Source of the DNA: BRH-c54 sp032251145
GTDB taxonomy: Bacteria; Bacteroidota; Bacteroidia; Flavobacteriales_E; Vicingaceae
Assembly: GCA_032251145.1 (NCBI GenBank)
Contig: JAVVER010000001.1
Coordinates: 1 to 64,000 of the forward strand
DNA length: 64,000 nt
Direction: 5' to 3'
Shown: positions 26,515 to 35,406 of the stretch, piece after piece
Layout of the letters: each line of letters starts with the position of its first letter
Numbering within the stretch: the first letter of the stretch is position 1
Position numbers and translations under genes: made by a program
Notes under the pieces: generated by a model
Told to the model about the DNA's origin: nothing
Database searches by the model: none
What the model saw: only the letters and a program-made list of their open reading frames with translations

Positions 26515-26790
26515 ATGAGCTTCTTAAAACTATCCTGTAAAAAAGCCACCGAAATGGTGGAACAAGAAAAGATAGAATCCCTTTCTTTTGTTGACAAAGT
26601 AAAATTAAAACTACATTTATCTGTTTGTAAGGCTTGTCAAGGATACCAAAAACAAAGCCAACTGATAGATTCTTTTTTTAGTAGAGAAAATCATGAATTA
26701 CATGATAATGAACTTGGAAAAGACATTCCGCTAGAAGAAAATCCAAAACTTAAAGAAGATATATTAGCAAAACTAAATCAAAAATTATGA
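26515..26790 (+). CDS. Putative zinc-finger anti-sigma factor
   Basis: A 91-residue protein with the zf-HC2-like pattern HLSVCKACQGYQ (His-x3-Cys-x2-Cys, about residues 33-43), and an N-terminal LSCKKATEMVEQEK typical of short ECF-associated anti-sigma factors. There is no membrane helix, so it would be soluble and redox- or metal-responsive through the zinc site. It lies 6 bases after the sigma gene and overlaps the next gene by 4 bases (ATGA). Confidence 0.8.
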   Translation: MSFLKLSCKKATEMVEQEKIESLSFVDKVKLKLHLSVCKACQGYQKQSQLIDSFFSRENHELHDNELGKDIPLEENPKLKEDILAKLNQKL

Positions 26791-27620
26791 ATTGTAAATT
26801 TCAATTAATTGCCATTTTTATTGGCTTGTTCTTCTCTTGCTCCTCTCCGCAACCCGAAAATGAAGAACCAATAACTGAAAAACAAGAAGAAGTTAAAGAA
26901 ACTCCTAAACGAAAGTTTCCCAATGCTCTTGAAAACGGAAAGTTTTTAACAGTTGATGACAAACGCATGATGTATGGAGGAGAAGATTCTACTTGGCATT
27001 TTGATGTTTCTAATTTAACCTTAAAAGAAGAAAACTTTCATTTTGGAATTGGAAGAGAAAGGTTTCATGCACTTATCAAACCCGAATATATTTCTATAGA
27101 AGAAGCCGAAAAAGATACCGCTATTACTGATTCTTCACGGTTCTTATTTGTAAATATTAATGGCGATGTTCGTGCTTACAGTGTTGATTTATTAACCCAC
27201 CACGAAATTGTAAACGATGTAGTAGGCGGAGAACCAATTATGGCTGCTTATTGTGTTTTGGCGGATTTGGGAGCTATTTATACCCGTAAACTTGGTGGCA
27301 AAGTGTTTACATTTGCGTTAAGCGGTTATACCTATTTTGATGAAGAAGTTTGGGATGGGTTAGATGGTTTTGTTTTTTGGGATAGAGAAACCGAAAGCAC
27401 TTGGTGGCCACTTATCGGGAAAGCTGTTTCAGGACCTATGCTTGAAACCAACTTAATAGAATACAATAAAGAAAGTTGGGAAGACATCACTTGGGCAGCA
27501 ATTAAAGCCAAAAACATTCCTGATGTAAAAGTGCTAAAAAGTGGTCAAACTATGGAGCCACCTAAAACCTGGAAAAAATTTACCGAAAAAGACATAAAGG
27601 AAATTAAAGCTACTCTATGA
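26787..27620 (+). CDS. DUF3179 lipoprotein
   Basis: A 277-residue protein with a lipoprotein signal (LIAIFIGLFFSCSSPQ, cysteine at about residue 18) and the DUF3179 domain over about 80-240 (DVRAYSVDLLTHHEIVND, YCVLADLGAIYTR, WWPLIGKAVSGPM). Exported, probably attached to a membrane. Biochemical function of DUF3179 is not known to me. It is translationally coupled to genes on both sides through 4-base ATGA overlaps, so it belongs to the sigma-factor operon. Confidence 0.88.
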   Translation: MNCKFQLIAIFIGLFFSCSSPQPENEEPITEKQEEVKETPKRKFPNALENGKFLTVDDKRMMYGGEDSTWHFDVSNLTLKEENFHFGIGRERFHALIKPEYISIEEAEKDTAITDSSRFLFVNINGDVRAYSVDLLTHHEIVNDVVGGEPIMAAYCVLADLGAIYTRKLGGKVFTFALSGYTYFDEEVWDGLDGFVFWDRETESTWWPLIGKAVSGPMLETNLIEYNKESWEDITWAAIKAKNIPDVKVLKSGQTMEPPKTWKKFTEKDIKEIKATL

Positions 27621-27988
27621 GTGTGGAGTTAATTTTTATTTACAATGCAAAATCAGGTTCTGTAAATTCCCTTATCGATATTTCGCATAAAATAATTTCT
27701 CCTTCAACTTACCCATGTTCTTTATGCTCCATTACTCATGGTAATTTCGGAGCAAAAGAACAATGGAAAAACTTTTTAAATGAGTTGAACGTAAATGCTA
27801 CTTTTTTATACAAAAACCAACTCCAAAAAATAAGTTTTAAACCCAATCAAGTGCCGTGCGTCTTACTTAAAACCGAGCAAGAAAATATTCAAGAAATTAT
27901 CACTGCTGAAGAACTAAACAGTTTTTCAACATTATCAGAATTGATAACTGTTTTAAAATTGAGTTTATCTAAATTAAATGCTGAATAG
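27617..27988 (+). CDS. Uncharacterised 123-aa protein with YPCSLCSITHG motif
   Basis: Small soluble protein, no signal peptide. A CxxC pair in STYPCSLCSITHG (about residues 32-44) could bind metal or act in thiol chemistry; VELIFIYNAKSGSVNSL at the N-terminus looks like a beta-strand start. I do not recognise a characterised family. It overlaps the gene before it by 4 bases and the one after by 11, so it is tightly embedded in the operon leading to the arsenosugar genes, making a thiol/arsenic-linked role plausible but unproven. Confidence 0.75.
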   Translation: MSVELIFIYNAKSGSVNSLIDISHKIISPSTYPCSLCSITHGNFGAKEQWKNFLNELNVNATFLYKNQLQKISFKPNQVPCVLLKTEQENIQEIITAEELNSFSTLSELITVLKLSLSKLNAE

Positions 27989-28874
27989 AAACTTGAAACA
28001 TTTCAATAAAATAACAACCGCATTTGTTTTAACTAGTTTTTTAATAAGCTCATTTTTTTCATGCAAAAATGCTGACCCAGAAAATACTGAAATGCACCGA
28101 CTGTGTGGTGCAGATTTTTGTTCGGCAAATGGAGGTTATGAATTAACAACCCTTTTAGAAGACTCATTTATTTATCCTCCTGTTAAATTTGCAGTTCAGT
28201 TAATAAATGCCACTTCCACTAACAACAATACCATTAACCCTAAAAATATTGAAAGTGAATTGAATTATGTTTTTAAAGAGGCAAACCTTTCATTCTTTGT
28301 TAACCCACACATTCATTTCTTACAAACCAATCACAATATCGACACCATTTTTAATGACAACACTATTAGAGATGCCATTTTACAGCAGTTTAACACTAAA
28401 AACAACATCAATATTTATATAGTAGCAAAAGGAAAATCGCTAAACGGTTACACCAATGTGTTGACAGAAAATTTTAACAGGTACAAAAATTCTCCTTTTA
28501 ATTATCTGTTTATTAATGAAAAAGCCTTGTTCAATGGGAATACCATTCAACATGAGGTGGGGCATTTTTTCGGATTACAACACACTTTTGGTAAAAGTCC
28601 GGTAGAATTAAGTACCGATGAATTGCCTGATGGAACTAACTGTAAAGAATCGGGTGATTATGTTTGTGACACTCCTTCCGACCCTAATGGAAAAATTGAT
28701 CAAAATTGCAACTTTTTAGGACTACATGATGGCTCTGAATATCCTGTTAATCCTGATATCCATAATTTCATGAGTTACTACCCTTCTCACTGCAAAATGA
28801 AATTTTCATCTCTACAATATAAACTGATGCACAATTTTGCCAACAAATACCGTAAATATCTCTCTACTTTATAG
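27978..28874 (+). CDS. M43 (pappalysin-like) zinc metalloprotease, lipoprotein
   Basis: A 298-residue exported protease. It has a hydrophobic leader with a lipobox-like SFFSCKN (cysteine about residue 29). The zinc site HEVGHFFGLQH (HExxHxxGxxH, about 198-208) and the Met-turn in NFMSYYPS (about 270) define the metzincin M43 group. The start overlaps the preceding gene by 11 bases. Its presence inside a sigma-factor/arsenosugar operon is unusual; the substrate is unknown. Confidence 0.88.
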   Translation: MLNRNLKHFNKITTAFVLTSFLISSFFSCKNADPENTEMHRLCGADFCSANGGYELTTLLEDSFIYPPVKFAVQLINATSTNNNTINPKNIESELNYVFKEANLSFFVNPHIHFLQTNHNIDTIFNDNTIRDAILQQFNTKNNINIYIVAKGKSLNGYTNVLTENFNRYKNSPFNYLFINEKALFNGNTIQHEVGHFFGLQHTFGKSPVELSTDELPDGTNCKESGDYVCDTPSDPNGKIDQNCNFLGLHDGSEYPVNPDIHNFMSYYPSHCKMKFSSLQYKLMHNFANKYRKYLSTL

Positions 28875-28928
28875 ACTTTTGTAAGGAATTTAAATTTATA
28901 TCGACTAATCTTTTAAACTTTTTTAATT

Positions 28929-29264
28929 ATGGCAAATAACTATTACGATTCATCCGATTTAAAAAAATTTGGCGAAATAACCGAATGGAGCGAAGAACTA
29001 GGAGATAAGTTTTTCGAATATTACGGTAAAGTATTTGAAGAAGGTGCTTTATCTGCTCGTGAAAAATCATTAATTGCCTTAGCAGTTTCGCATGTAGTAC
29101 ATTGTCCGTATTGCATAGATGCTTACACCAAAGATGGTTTGCAGCGAGGCATTACTAAAGAAGAAATGATGGAAGCCGTGCATGTTGGAGCTGCCATTCA
29201 AAGTGGTGCAACATTGGTACACGGTGTTCAAATGATGAATAAACACAAAAAACTTTCGATGTAA
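28929..29264 (+). CDS. Arsenosugar biosynthesis-associated peroxidase-like protein (CMD family)
   Basis: A 111-residue carboxymuconolactone-decarboxylase/AhpD-like protein. The redox pair is in VVHCPYCIDAYTKDGL (CxxC, about 57-60), followed by the VGAAIQSGATLVHG helix. In many genomes this small protein accompanies ArsS, and some homologues are selenoproteins; here both positions are cysteine codons. It sits 3 bases before arsS. Role in the pathway (thiol redox or peroxidase) is not established. Confidence 0.87.
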   Translation: MANNYYDSSDLKKFGEITEWSEELGDKFFEYYGKVFEEGALSAREKSLIALAVSHVVHCPYCIDAYTKDGLQRGITKEEMMEAVHVGAAIQSGATLVHGVQMMNKHKKLSM

Positions 29265-29267
29265 TTT

Positions 29268-30323
29268 ATGGCTACAAAATCATTGTTTGCAAGAAATAAT
29301 AAACTCTCCGAACCCAAAGAACAATTGCGGTTTCTTTCTAATGGCATTTTTGCCGATGGAAAATTACCCTTGTTTGCCGAAAAATTGAAATCAAGCAAAC
29401 AATTTCCGCTAAAACCCAACACCATAGAAATTCTGCAAATCAATGTTGGCTATATGTGCAATCAGGTTTGTGCCCATTGCCATGTAGATGCTGGTCCCGA
29501 CCGTAAAGAAATTATGACCCGTGAAACCATGCAGCAATGTTTGGATGTGATAAAAAATACCGGAGCTCATACACTCGATTTAACTGGTGGAGCACCCGAA
29601 ATGAACCCAAATTTTAGATGGTTTGTTGAGGAAGCCTCAAAAATTGGTGTTAAGGATTTTATTGTTCGCTCCAATTTAACCATTATTCGCTCCAACCCAA
29701 AGTATTACGATTTGCCGGAGTTTTTCAAAAAACACAACATTCATGTAGTTTCTTCCATGCCACATTATACGCAAGACATGACCGACAGACAAAGAGGTAG
29801 CGGTGTTTTTAAGCTATCCATTAAAGCGTTGGAAGAACTAAATGCTGTGGGTTATGGAAAAGAAGGTAGCGGCTTACAACTCGATTTAGTGTATAACCCA
29901 ACAGGGGCTTTTCTTCCTGCCGACCAACAAGCATTGGAAAACGATTTTAAAAAAGCTTTAAAACGAGATTTCAATATTGAGTTTAACAACCTTTTTGCCA
30001 TTACTAACTTACCCATAAGTCGCTTTTTGGAATACTTAATTGCTTCCGATAATTATGAAGAGTATATGTATGCGTTGGTAGAAGCATTTAACCCAACGGC
30101 TGTTGCTAATGTAATGTGTAAAAATACCATTTCAGTAAGTTGGGACGGTTATTTGTACGATTGCGATTTTAACCAAATGTTAGATTTAAAAGTGGCAAGC
30201 AAAGTGCAGCACATTTCAGCATACAACGAAAAAATGCTACAAAACAGAGAAATTATTACTTCGCAACATTGTTATGGTTGCACTGCCGGGGCTGGTAGTA
30301 GTTGCCAAGGGAGTGTTGCCTAA
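29268..30323 (+). CDS. arsS: Arsenosugar biosynthesis radical SAM protein ArsS
   Basis: A 351-residue radical SAM enzyme thought to attach the S-adenosylmethionine-derived deoxyadenosyl group to methylated arsenic to build the arsenosugar precursor. The cluster-binding CNQVCAHC (CxxxCxxC, about residues 64-71) is followed by LDLTGGAPEMNPNF. The C-terminal half holds further cysteines (MCKNTISVSWDGYLYDCDF and SQHCYGCTAGAGSSCQG). Some ArsS proteins use selenocysteine here; this one is all cysteine. Part of a run with the peroxidase-like gene, rhodanese, glycosyltransferase and ArsM. Confidence 0.92.
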   Translation: MATKSLFARNNKLSEPKEQLRFLSNGIFADGKLPLFAEKLKSSKQFPLKPNTIEILQINVGYMCNQVCAHCHVDAGPDRKEIMTRETMQQCLDVIKNTGAHTLDLTGGAPEMNPNFRWFVEEASKIGVKDFIVRSNLTIIRSNPKYYDLPEFFKKHNIHVVSSMPHYTQDMTDRQRGSGVFKLSIKALEELNAVGYGKEGSGLQLDLVYNPTGAFLPADQQALENDFKKALKRDFNIEFNNLFAITNLPISRFLEYLIASDNYEEYMYALVEAFNPTAVANVMCKNTISVSWDGYLYDCDFNQMLDLKVASKVQHISAYNEKMLQNREIITSQHCYGCTAGAGSSCQGSVA

Positions 30324-30330
30324 AGAAACA

Positions 30331-30393
30331 AAACATTAAGAAGTTAAGGGACATTAAGAAAAACATTTCATCAACTTAATGCCTTAATGGTAA
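30331..30393 (-). repeat. CATTAAGGCATTAAG palindromic element, copy 1 (inverted)
   Basis: Read on the minus strand: ACCATTAAGGCATTAAG near 30390, then TTTTTCTTAATG, then CTTAACTTCTTAATG near 30334. It is homologous to copies at about 50531, 58167 and 58254. The plus-strand ATG at 30387 lies inside the element. Confidence 0.75.
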
Positions 30394-30401
30394 AAAGAAA
30401 A

Positions 30402-30899
30402 ATGAAAAGAATAACTTACATATTATTATTCCTAATAAACATGCAACAAACCATGGCTCAAAATACAGCATTTAAAAAAGTGTTAGACGACCATATTGCT
30501 CAAACTGTTCCTGTTATTTCGGTGGATTCTTTACACCAACACTTTGCTGAATTCACCGTTTTAGATACTCGTGAAATAGAAGAATTTGAGGTAAGCCACA
30601 TCAAAAATGCTATTCATGTTGGATACAATAATTTTTCCATCAAAAAAGTAAGTAAAGAAATCTCAACCAATAAACCCATTGTAGTTTACTGCTCTATTGG
30701 TTACCGAAGCGAAAAAATAGGGGAACAACTTCAGAAAAAAGGGTATAACGTATATAACTTATACGGAGGAATTTTTCATTGGACTAACCAAGGTTATGAA
30801 GTAGTAAATTCAACAAAAAAAACGACTAAAAAAGTGCATGGCTACGATAAAAATTGGGGGATATGGCTAACGAAATCGGAGGTAGTTTATGGAAAATAA
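30402..30899 (+). CDS. Rhodanese-like domain protein, secreted
   Basis: About 165 residues from the ATG at 30402; an in-frame ATG at 30387 lies within a dispersed repeat element and would spoil the signal peptide (MKRITYILLFLINMQQTMAQ). The rhodanese domain spans about 45-150 with the active-site cysteine in YCSIGYRSEKIGEQL. It moves sulfur or acts as a thiol redox module, probably in the periplasm. A rhodanese is a usual member of arsenosugar clusters. The end overlaps the next gene by 11 bases. Confidence 0.88.
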   Translation: MKRITYILLFLINMQQTMAQNTAFKKVLDDHIAQTVPVISVDSLHQHFAEFTVLDTREIEEFEVSHIKNAIHVGYNNFSIKKVSKEISTNKPIVVYCSIGYRSEKIGEQLQKKGYNVYNLYGGIFHWTNQGYEVVNSTKKTTKKVHGYDKNWGIWLTKSEVVYGK

Positions 30900-31536
30900 A
30901 AACTTACTTGTCGTTTTTGTAAAAAACATCCGACTTGGGAAGGTAAAAACGCGTCTTGCCCAAACCATTGGCAATGAAAACGCTTTTTTAATCTATAAAG
31001 AACTGGTGAAAATTACCGAAAAAGCTACCCAACAGCTTCAAAATTGTACTATTCAAATTTATTTTTCTGATGAAATTGAAGAAACCCAATGGGATAATTG
31101 TAAAAAATTTATTCAACAAGGCAATGATTTAGGCGAAAAAATGCAACATGCTTTTCAGCAAGGGTTTACATCAGGATATGAAAAAATTGTTTTAATCGGT
31201 TCTGATTTGCCTGCTATTTCTGCATCCATTATTCAACAAGGATTTGATGCATTAAATAGCAACGACATTGTTTTTGGTCCTGCCGAAGATGGAGGGTATT
31301 ACCTTGTTGGGATGAATAAACTTCATCCTACTATTTTCCAAAACAAACCATGGAGCAATGAAGAATTATTATCGGTAACACTAAAGGAATTGTCAGGTTA
31401 TAAACTACAACTGCTTCCATTTTTAAACGATATAGATGTATATGAAGACCTAAAAAAACACCCTTTATTACTTCAACTAATTGAAAACCCCGAAACTTTA
31501 AACTTTAAACTTCAAACCTCAAACAATAAAATATGA
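30889..31536 (+). CDS. TIGR04282-type arsenosugar biosynthesis glycosyltransferase
   Basis: A 215-residue GT-A-like protein of the DUF2064/TIGR04282 family. Motifs are FVKNIRLGKVKTRLAQTIG at the N-terminus, IGSDLPAI (about 105) and GPAEDGGYYLVGM (about 130-142). In arsenosugar clusters it is proposed to glycosylate the arsenical intermediate. It overlaps the rhodanese gene by 11 bases and arsM by 4, indicating co-translation. Confidence 0.9.
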   Translation: MENKNLLVVFVKNIRLGKVKTRLAQTIGNENAFLIYKELVKITEKATQQLQNCTIQIYFSDEIEETQWDNCKKFIQQGNDLGEKMQHAFQQGFTSGYEKIVLIGSDLPAISASIIQQGFDALNSNDIVFGPAEDGGYYLVGMNKLHPTIFQNKPWSNEELLSVTLKELSGYKLQLLPFLNDIDVYEDLKKHPLLLQLIENPETLNFKLQTSNNKI

Positions 31537-32501
31537 GTTATTTAGAAACTACCAAAAATGTATATAAAGATGCCGCATTAACTCCTGATGTAGGCTTATG
31601 CTGTACTACCAACCCTATTTGGGAATTGCCTGGTTTAAAAATCCCAGTAATTATGCAACAAATGAATTACGGTTGTGGAAGCACTGTGCATGCCCGAGAT
31701 TTAACCAACAATCCTAAAATTTTATATGTTGGCGTTGGTGGCGGAATGGAATTATTGCAGTTCGCCTATTTCTCTAGGCAAAATGCCGGAGTGGTAGGTG
31801 TTGATGTGGTAGATGAAATGCTAGAAGCTTCTAAAAAGAATTTTGTGGAAGCCGAAGAACTTAATCCTTGGTTTAAAAAAGAATTTGTTGACTTACGAAA
31901 GGGCGATGCACTCAACTTACCGTTAGAAGACAATAGTATAGATGTTGCTGCACAAAATTGTTTGTTCAATATTTTTAAAACAGAAGACTTAAAAAAAGCC
32001 ATTGCCGAAATGTACCGAGTACTTAAACCTCACGGCAGGTTGGTAATGAGCGACCCTACTTGCGAACAAACCATGAACGAAACACTAAGAAACGATGATC
32101 GATTAAGAGCCTTGTGTTTAAGCGGCAGCCTTCCCATCAAAGAATATATAAAAATGCTTACCGATGCCGGTTTTGGTACCATAGAAATTAGAGCCAGAAA
32201 ACCTTACCGAATTTTATCGCCCAACCATTATCCTACCGAAGAAATCATTTACATTGAGTCGATTGAAGTAGCAGCCATAAAAGACCCTATGCCCCAAGAT
32301 GGCCCTTGTGTTTTTACTGGAAAAACTGCTATTTATTTTGGCAATGAGGATTTTTTCGATGATAAAAAAGGACACGTATTAATGCAAAATCAACCCTTGG
32401 CAGTTTGCGATAAAACCGCCCAAGCACTAAAAGATTTAGGTAAAAACGATATTTTTATCAGCGAAGCTACTTTTCATTATGATGGTGGAGGATGTTGTTA
32501 A
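31533..32501 (+). CDS. arsM: Arsenite S-adenosylmethionine methyltransferase ArsM, arsenosugar type
   Basis: A 322-residue class I methyltransferase. SAM motif I is YVGVGGGMELL (about 66-76), acidic motif VVGVDVVDEML. Cysteines that can bind As(III) are in DVGLCCTTNP (about 21), MNYGCGS (about 48), PTCEQT (about 173) and the C-terminal GGGCC. It methylates arsenite, supplying methyl arsenicals to ArsS. The dense packing with upstream glycosyltransferase and radical SAM genes supports the arsenosugar assignment. Confidence 0.9.
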   Translation: MSYLETTKNVYKDAALTPDVGLCCTTNPIWELPGLKIPVIMQQMNYGCGSTVHARDLTNNPKILYVGVGGGMELLQFAYFSRQNAGVVGVDVVDEMLEASKKNFVEAEELNPWFKKEFVDLRKGDALNLPLEDNSIDVAAQNCLFNIFKTEDLKKAIAEMYRVLKPHGRLVMSDPTCEQTMNETLRNDDRLRALCLSGSLPIKEYIKMLTDAGFGTIEIRARKPYRILSPNHYPTEEIIYIESIEVAAIKDPMPQDGPCVFTGKTAIYFGNEDFFDDKKGHVLMQNQPLAVCDKTAQALKDLGKNDIFISEATFHYDGGGCC

Positions 32502-32512
32502 AATAAAAAAAT

Positions 32513-33625
32513 ATGATTTTAATTACACTAATTATAGCCGTTTTATTTCTCTCTTACAGTAATGGAGCAAACGACAATTTTAAAGGTGTTGCTACATTAT
32601 TCGGAAGTAAAACTACTAGCTACAAAAAAGCTATTTCTTGGGCATCTGTAACTACGTTTGCAGGTTCTATAGCAGCCATATTTTTAGCCCAAACATTAGT
32701 AAAAAACTTCTCCGGAAAAGGGCTTGTCCCTGATGAACTTATCCAAAATCCTGCTTTTGCCATTTCTATTGCTTTAGGAGCTGCATTAACTGTTTTTATT
32801 GCGACTAAAATTGGCATGCCCATTTCTACTACACACGCTTTAGTTGGAGGACTTTTTGGAAGTGGAGTAATGGCTATCGGAACAGCTTTTAACTTTGCTA
32901 AATTGGGAAATACTTTTTTAATGCCGTTAATCGTTAGTCCGCTATTAGCAGCTTCACTTAGTTTAATCGTATATTTAATTTTTCGTAAAGCCAGAGTTGC
33001 GTTGGGTATAACCAAAGAAAGTTGTGTTTGTGTGTCAGAAAAACAAACCGTAATTCAAACCAATGATTTAAGTATAGCTTCTTCTCCAAACAACCAAATT
33101 GAATTTGCAAGTTGCAAGAAAGTTACCTCAGAGTTTTACGAAGGAACCATTTTTGGCATTACTGCACAAAAAATATTAGACTTACTCCATTTTTTCAGCT
33201 CAGGAGTAGTAAGTTTTGCACGTGGATTAAACGATACCCCTAAAATTGTAGGGTTATTAGTTGTTGTAAATACAATTAATATAGAGCTGGGCATGTTCCT
33301 AGTCGCTGTTGTTATGGTAATAGGCGGATTATTAAATGCCAAAAAAGTGGGTGTTTTAATGAGTAAAAAAATTACACCAATGAACCACGGTCAAGGATTT
33401 ACTGCCAATATGATAACAGGATTGTTGGTAACTACTGCCAGTATTCACGGTTTACCCGTTTCTACAACACATGTTTCAGTAGGGTCAATTTTTGGTATTG
33501 GTACAGTTACAAAAAAAGCAGACCTAAAAGTAATTTACAAAATTTTATTATCTTGGTTGTTAACACTTCCGATTGCAGCATTGTTGAGTGCAGTTTGTTA
33601 TTGGGCACTAAATAATTATTTTTAA
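32513..33625 (+). CDS. PiT-family inorganic phosphate transporter
   Basis: A 370-residue inner-membrane symporter with two inverted PiT halves. Family signatures are GANDNFKGVATLFGS (about 17), ISTTHALVGG (about 102), ARGLNDTPKIVG (about 239) and VSTTHVSVGSIFG (about 318). It probably imports phosphate coupled to protons or sodium. In arsenosugar clusters a phosphate carrier may help the cell keep phosphate in balance against arsenate; that link is inference. It lies 11 bases after arsM and its stop overlaps the next start by 1 base (TAATG). Confidence 0.92.
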   Translation: MILITLIIAVLFLSYSNGANDNFKGVATLFGSKTTSYKKAISWASVTTFAGSIAAIFLAQTLVKNFSGKGLVPDELIQNPAFAISIALGAALTVFIATKIGMPISTTHALVGGLFGSGVMAIGTAFNFAKLGNTFLMPLIVSPLLAASLSLIVYLIFRKARVALGITKESCVCVSEKQTVIQTNDLSIASSPNNQIEFASCKKVTSEFYEGTIFGITAQKILDLLHFFSSGVVSFARGLNDTPKIVGLLVVVNTINIELGMFLVAVVMVIGGLLNAKKVGVLMSKKITPMNHGQGFTANMITGLLVTTASIHGLPVSTTHVSVGSIFGIGTVTKKADLKVIYKILLSWLLTLPIAALLSAVCYWALNNYF

Positions 33626-34449
33626 TGATGAGGTTGTTTTTTATATCCTTTTTATTACCGATAACTTTAGTATTTCATGTTAAAGCCCAAAGCCCATGGA
33701 CGAAAGAAAAAGGCAAAGCCTATATTCAGTTGGGAGCTTCGGGTATTTTTTTTAATAAGGCCCGAATAAATGGAGATAAAGTAACTTTAGGTGAAGATTT
33801 TTCTGACATCACGGTTCAAGCTTACACAGAATATGGTATTACCAACAAGTTAGAAGCTCAAGCTGTTTTGCCTTATAAATTTTTGTATTCCAAAAACAAA
33901 GCATCTTCTACTACCAACAATTACAACAATTTAGGAAACATCACGTTAGGGTTAAAATATTTGCTTTCAGACAAAAAATGGAAGTTAAGTGCAGGAGTTC
34001 AATATTCTCCTAAAACAAGTTCTTTTGATAACAATTCAGGCTTTAGCACAGGATTTAATGCACATACCGTTTTGCCTTATATTACGATTGGTTCAAGCAA
34101 AGGAAAATGGTATTATTTTGGAAATATCGGTTATGGTTATCTTAACAATAATTATTCAGATTATTTACGTTTAGTGCTTGAAGCTGGATATAAATTTTCG
34201 GAAAAAGGCTATTTAATTTTTGCTGTTGACACTAGAAACATCATCAATAAAGAAGCAGCTTTTTTAAATGACACCAATCAATCTATTTTTTATCTCGATC
34301 AACAAAATTATTATGGTGTTGGGTTAAAAGTAAATTATGAGTTTAAAAAGGATAAATTTGGCATCAATTCTTCTGTTTTTGGAGGAATAGATAACGATAA
34401 TGTTGCCTTAGCTCCATCTTTTAATTTTGGGGTTTATGTTAAACTGTAG
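33625..34449 (+). CDS. Putative outer-membrane beta-barrel protein
   Basis: A 274-residue protein with signal peptide (ending FHVKAQ) and many alternating hydrophobic/polar strands rich in Tyr, Asn and Gly (for example YIQLGASGIFF, KWYYFGNIGYGYL). The final residues NFGVYVKL end with a hydrophobic residue, as in outer-membrane barrels. Resembles the transporter/MetA-pathway barrel families but no specific name can be assigned. Coupled to the PiT gene by a 1-base overlap, so it could be a porin for phosphate or arsenicals. Confidence 0.7.
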   Translation: MMRLFFISFLLPITLVFHVKAQSPWTKEKGKAYIQLGASGIFFNKARINGDKVTLGEDFSDITVQAYTEYGITNKLEAQAVLPYKFLYSKNKASSTTNNYNNLGNITLGLKYLLSDKKWKLSAGVQYSPKTSSFDNNSGFSTGFNAHTVLPYITIGSSKGKWYYFGNIGYGYLNNNYSDYLRLVLEAGYKFSEKGYLIFAVDTRNIINKEAAFLNDTNQSIFYLDQQNYYGVGLKVNYEFKKDKFGINSSVFGGIDNDNVALAPSFNFGVYVKL

Positions 34450-34452
34450 CAA

Positions 34453-35334
34453 ATGAATAACTACATTGATATAATTTCCAATTCGTACTCAGGTTATTGG
34501 AATTACCTGAAAAACGAAATCATGCTCAAAAATTCGTGGGATAATTACTTCTATGGGTTAATTATTATTTCGGCTATAGTGTTCTTATTAGAATTAATCT
34601 TTCCATGGCGAAAAAATCAACCCGTTATTCGTAAAGATTTTTGGCTTGATACCTTTTACATGTTTTTCAACTTCTTTTTACTGAATTTAATTGTTTTTAT
34701 AGCTCTTTCCAATGTGGCTGAACAACTTTTTAACGATTTTTTAGGCTTTTTCGGGATAACAGTAAACAGCTTTCAACTCATAGATATTGATGCGTTACCT
34801 AAAGTAATTGGACTGTTTATTTTCTTTGTTGTTAGTGATTTTATGCAATGGAACACCCACCGTTTGCTGCACCAATTTAATTTTTTATGGAATTTTCATA
34901 AAGTGCATCATTCGGTAAAACAAATGGGGTTTGCTGCCCACCTTCGCTACCATTGGATGGAACCTGTTATGTATAAATCATTGTTGTACATTCCCATTGC
35001 TTTAATTGGTGGGTTTGACGCTCAAGATGTTGCCATTGTTCACTTTTTTGCCATTACTATTGGTCATCTTAATCATGCCAATATTGGTTGGGATTATGGA
35101 ATTTTTAAATACATTTTAAACAATCCAAAAATGCATATATGGCATCACGCCAAGCAGCTTCCGGAAAATTTTAAAACCGGAGTAAATTATGGTATTTCTT
35201 TAAGTATTTGGGATTACCTTTTTAAAACCAATTATATTCCTCACAGCGGAAAAGACATCGAACTCGGTTTTGAAAATGACGAGCAATTTCCTACCGATTT
35301 TATTCATCAGGAACTTTATCCGATGAAAAAATAA
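34453..35334 (+). CDS. Sterol desaturase / fatty acid hydroxylase family protein
   Basis: A 293-residue integral membrane di-iron protein. Histidine clusters fit the family: HRLLHQ (about 137), HKVHHS (about 150), HLNHANIGWD (about 209) and IWHHAKQ (about 232). Several transmembrane helices are visible (LIIISAIVFLLELIFPW, FFNFFLLNLIVFIAL). It hydroxylates or desaturates a lipid; the substrate is unknown. It lies 3 bases after the barrel gene and ends the long plus-strand run. Confidence 0.88.
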   Translation: MNNYIDIISNSYSGYWNYLKNEIMLKNSWDNYFYGLIIISAIVFLLELIFPWRKNQPVIRKDFWLDTFYMFFNFFLLNLIVFIALSNVAEQLFNDFLGFFGITVNSFQLIDIDALPKVIGLFIFFVVSDFMQWNTHRLLHQFNFLWNFHKVHHSVKQMGFAAHLRYHWMEPVMYKSLLYIPIALIGGFDAQDVAIVHFFAITIGHLNHANIGWDYGIFKYILNNPKMHIWHHAKQLPENFKTGVNYGISLSIWDYLFKTNYIPHSGKDIELGFENDEQFPTDFIHQELYPMKK

Positions 35335-35343
35335 CTTTATTTT

Positions 35344-35363
35344 ATTTAAGCATTTGCTTAAAT
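35344..35363 (+). promoter_or_regulatory. Perfect palindromic operator for the ArsR regulator
   Basis: ATTTAAGCA-TT-TGCTTAAAT, a 9-bp perfect inverted repeat. It overlaps the TTTG at 35353-35356 (possible -33 element) ahead of TATCTTTG (35380-35387, -7 box; 23-base spacing, rather long). Such an arrangement is what a SmtB/ArsR repressor would use. Confidence 0.7.
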
Positions 35364-35406
35364 AATTAATTTATTTTTATATCTTTGCATTATAAAGCAT
35401 ATAAAA

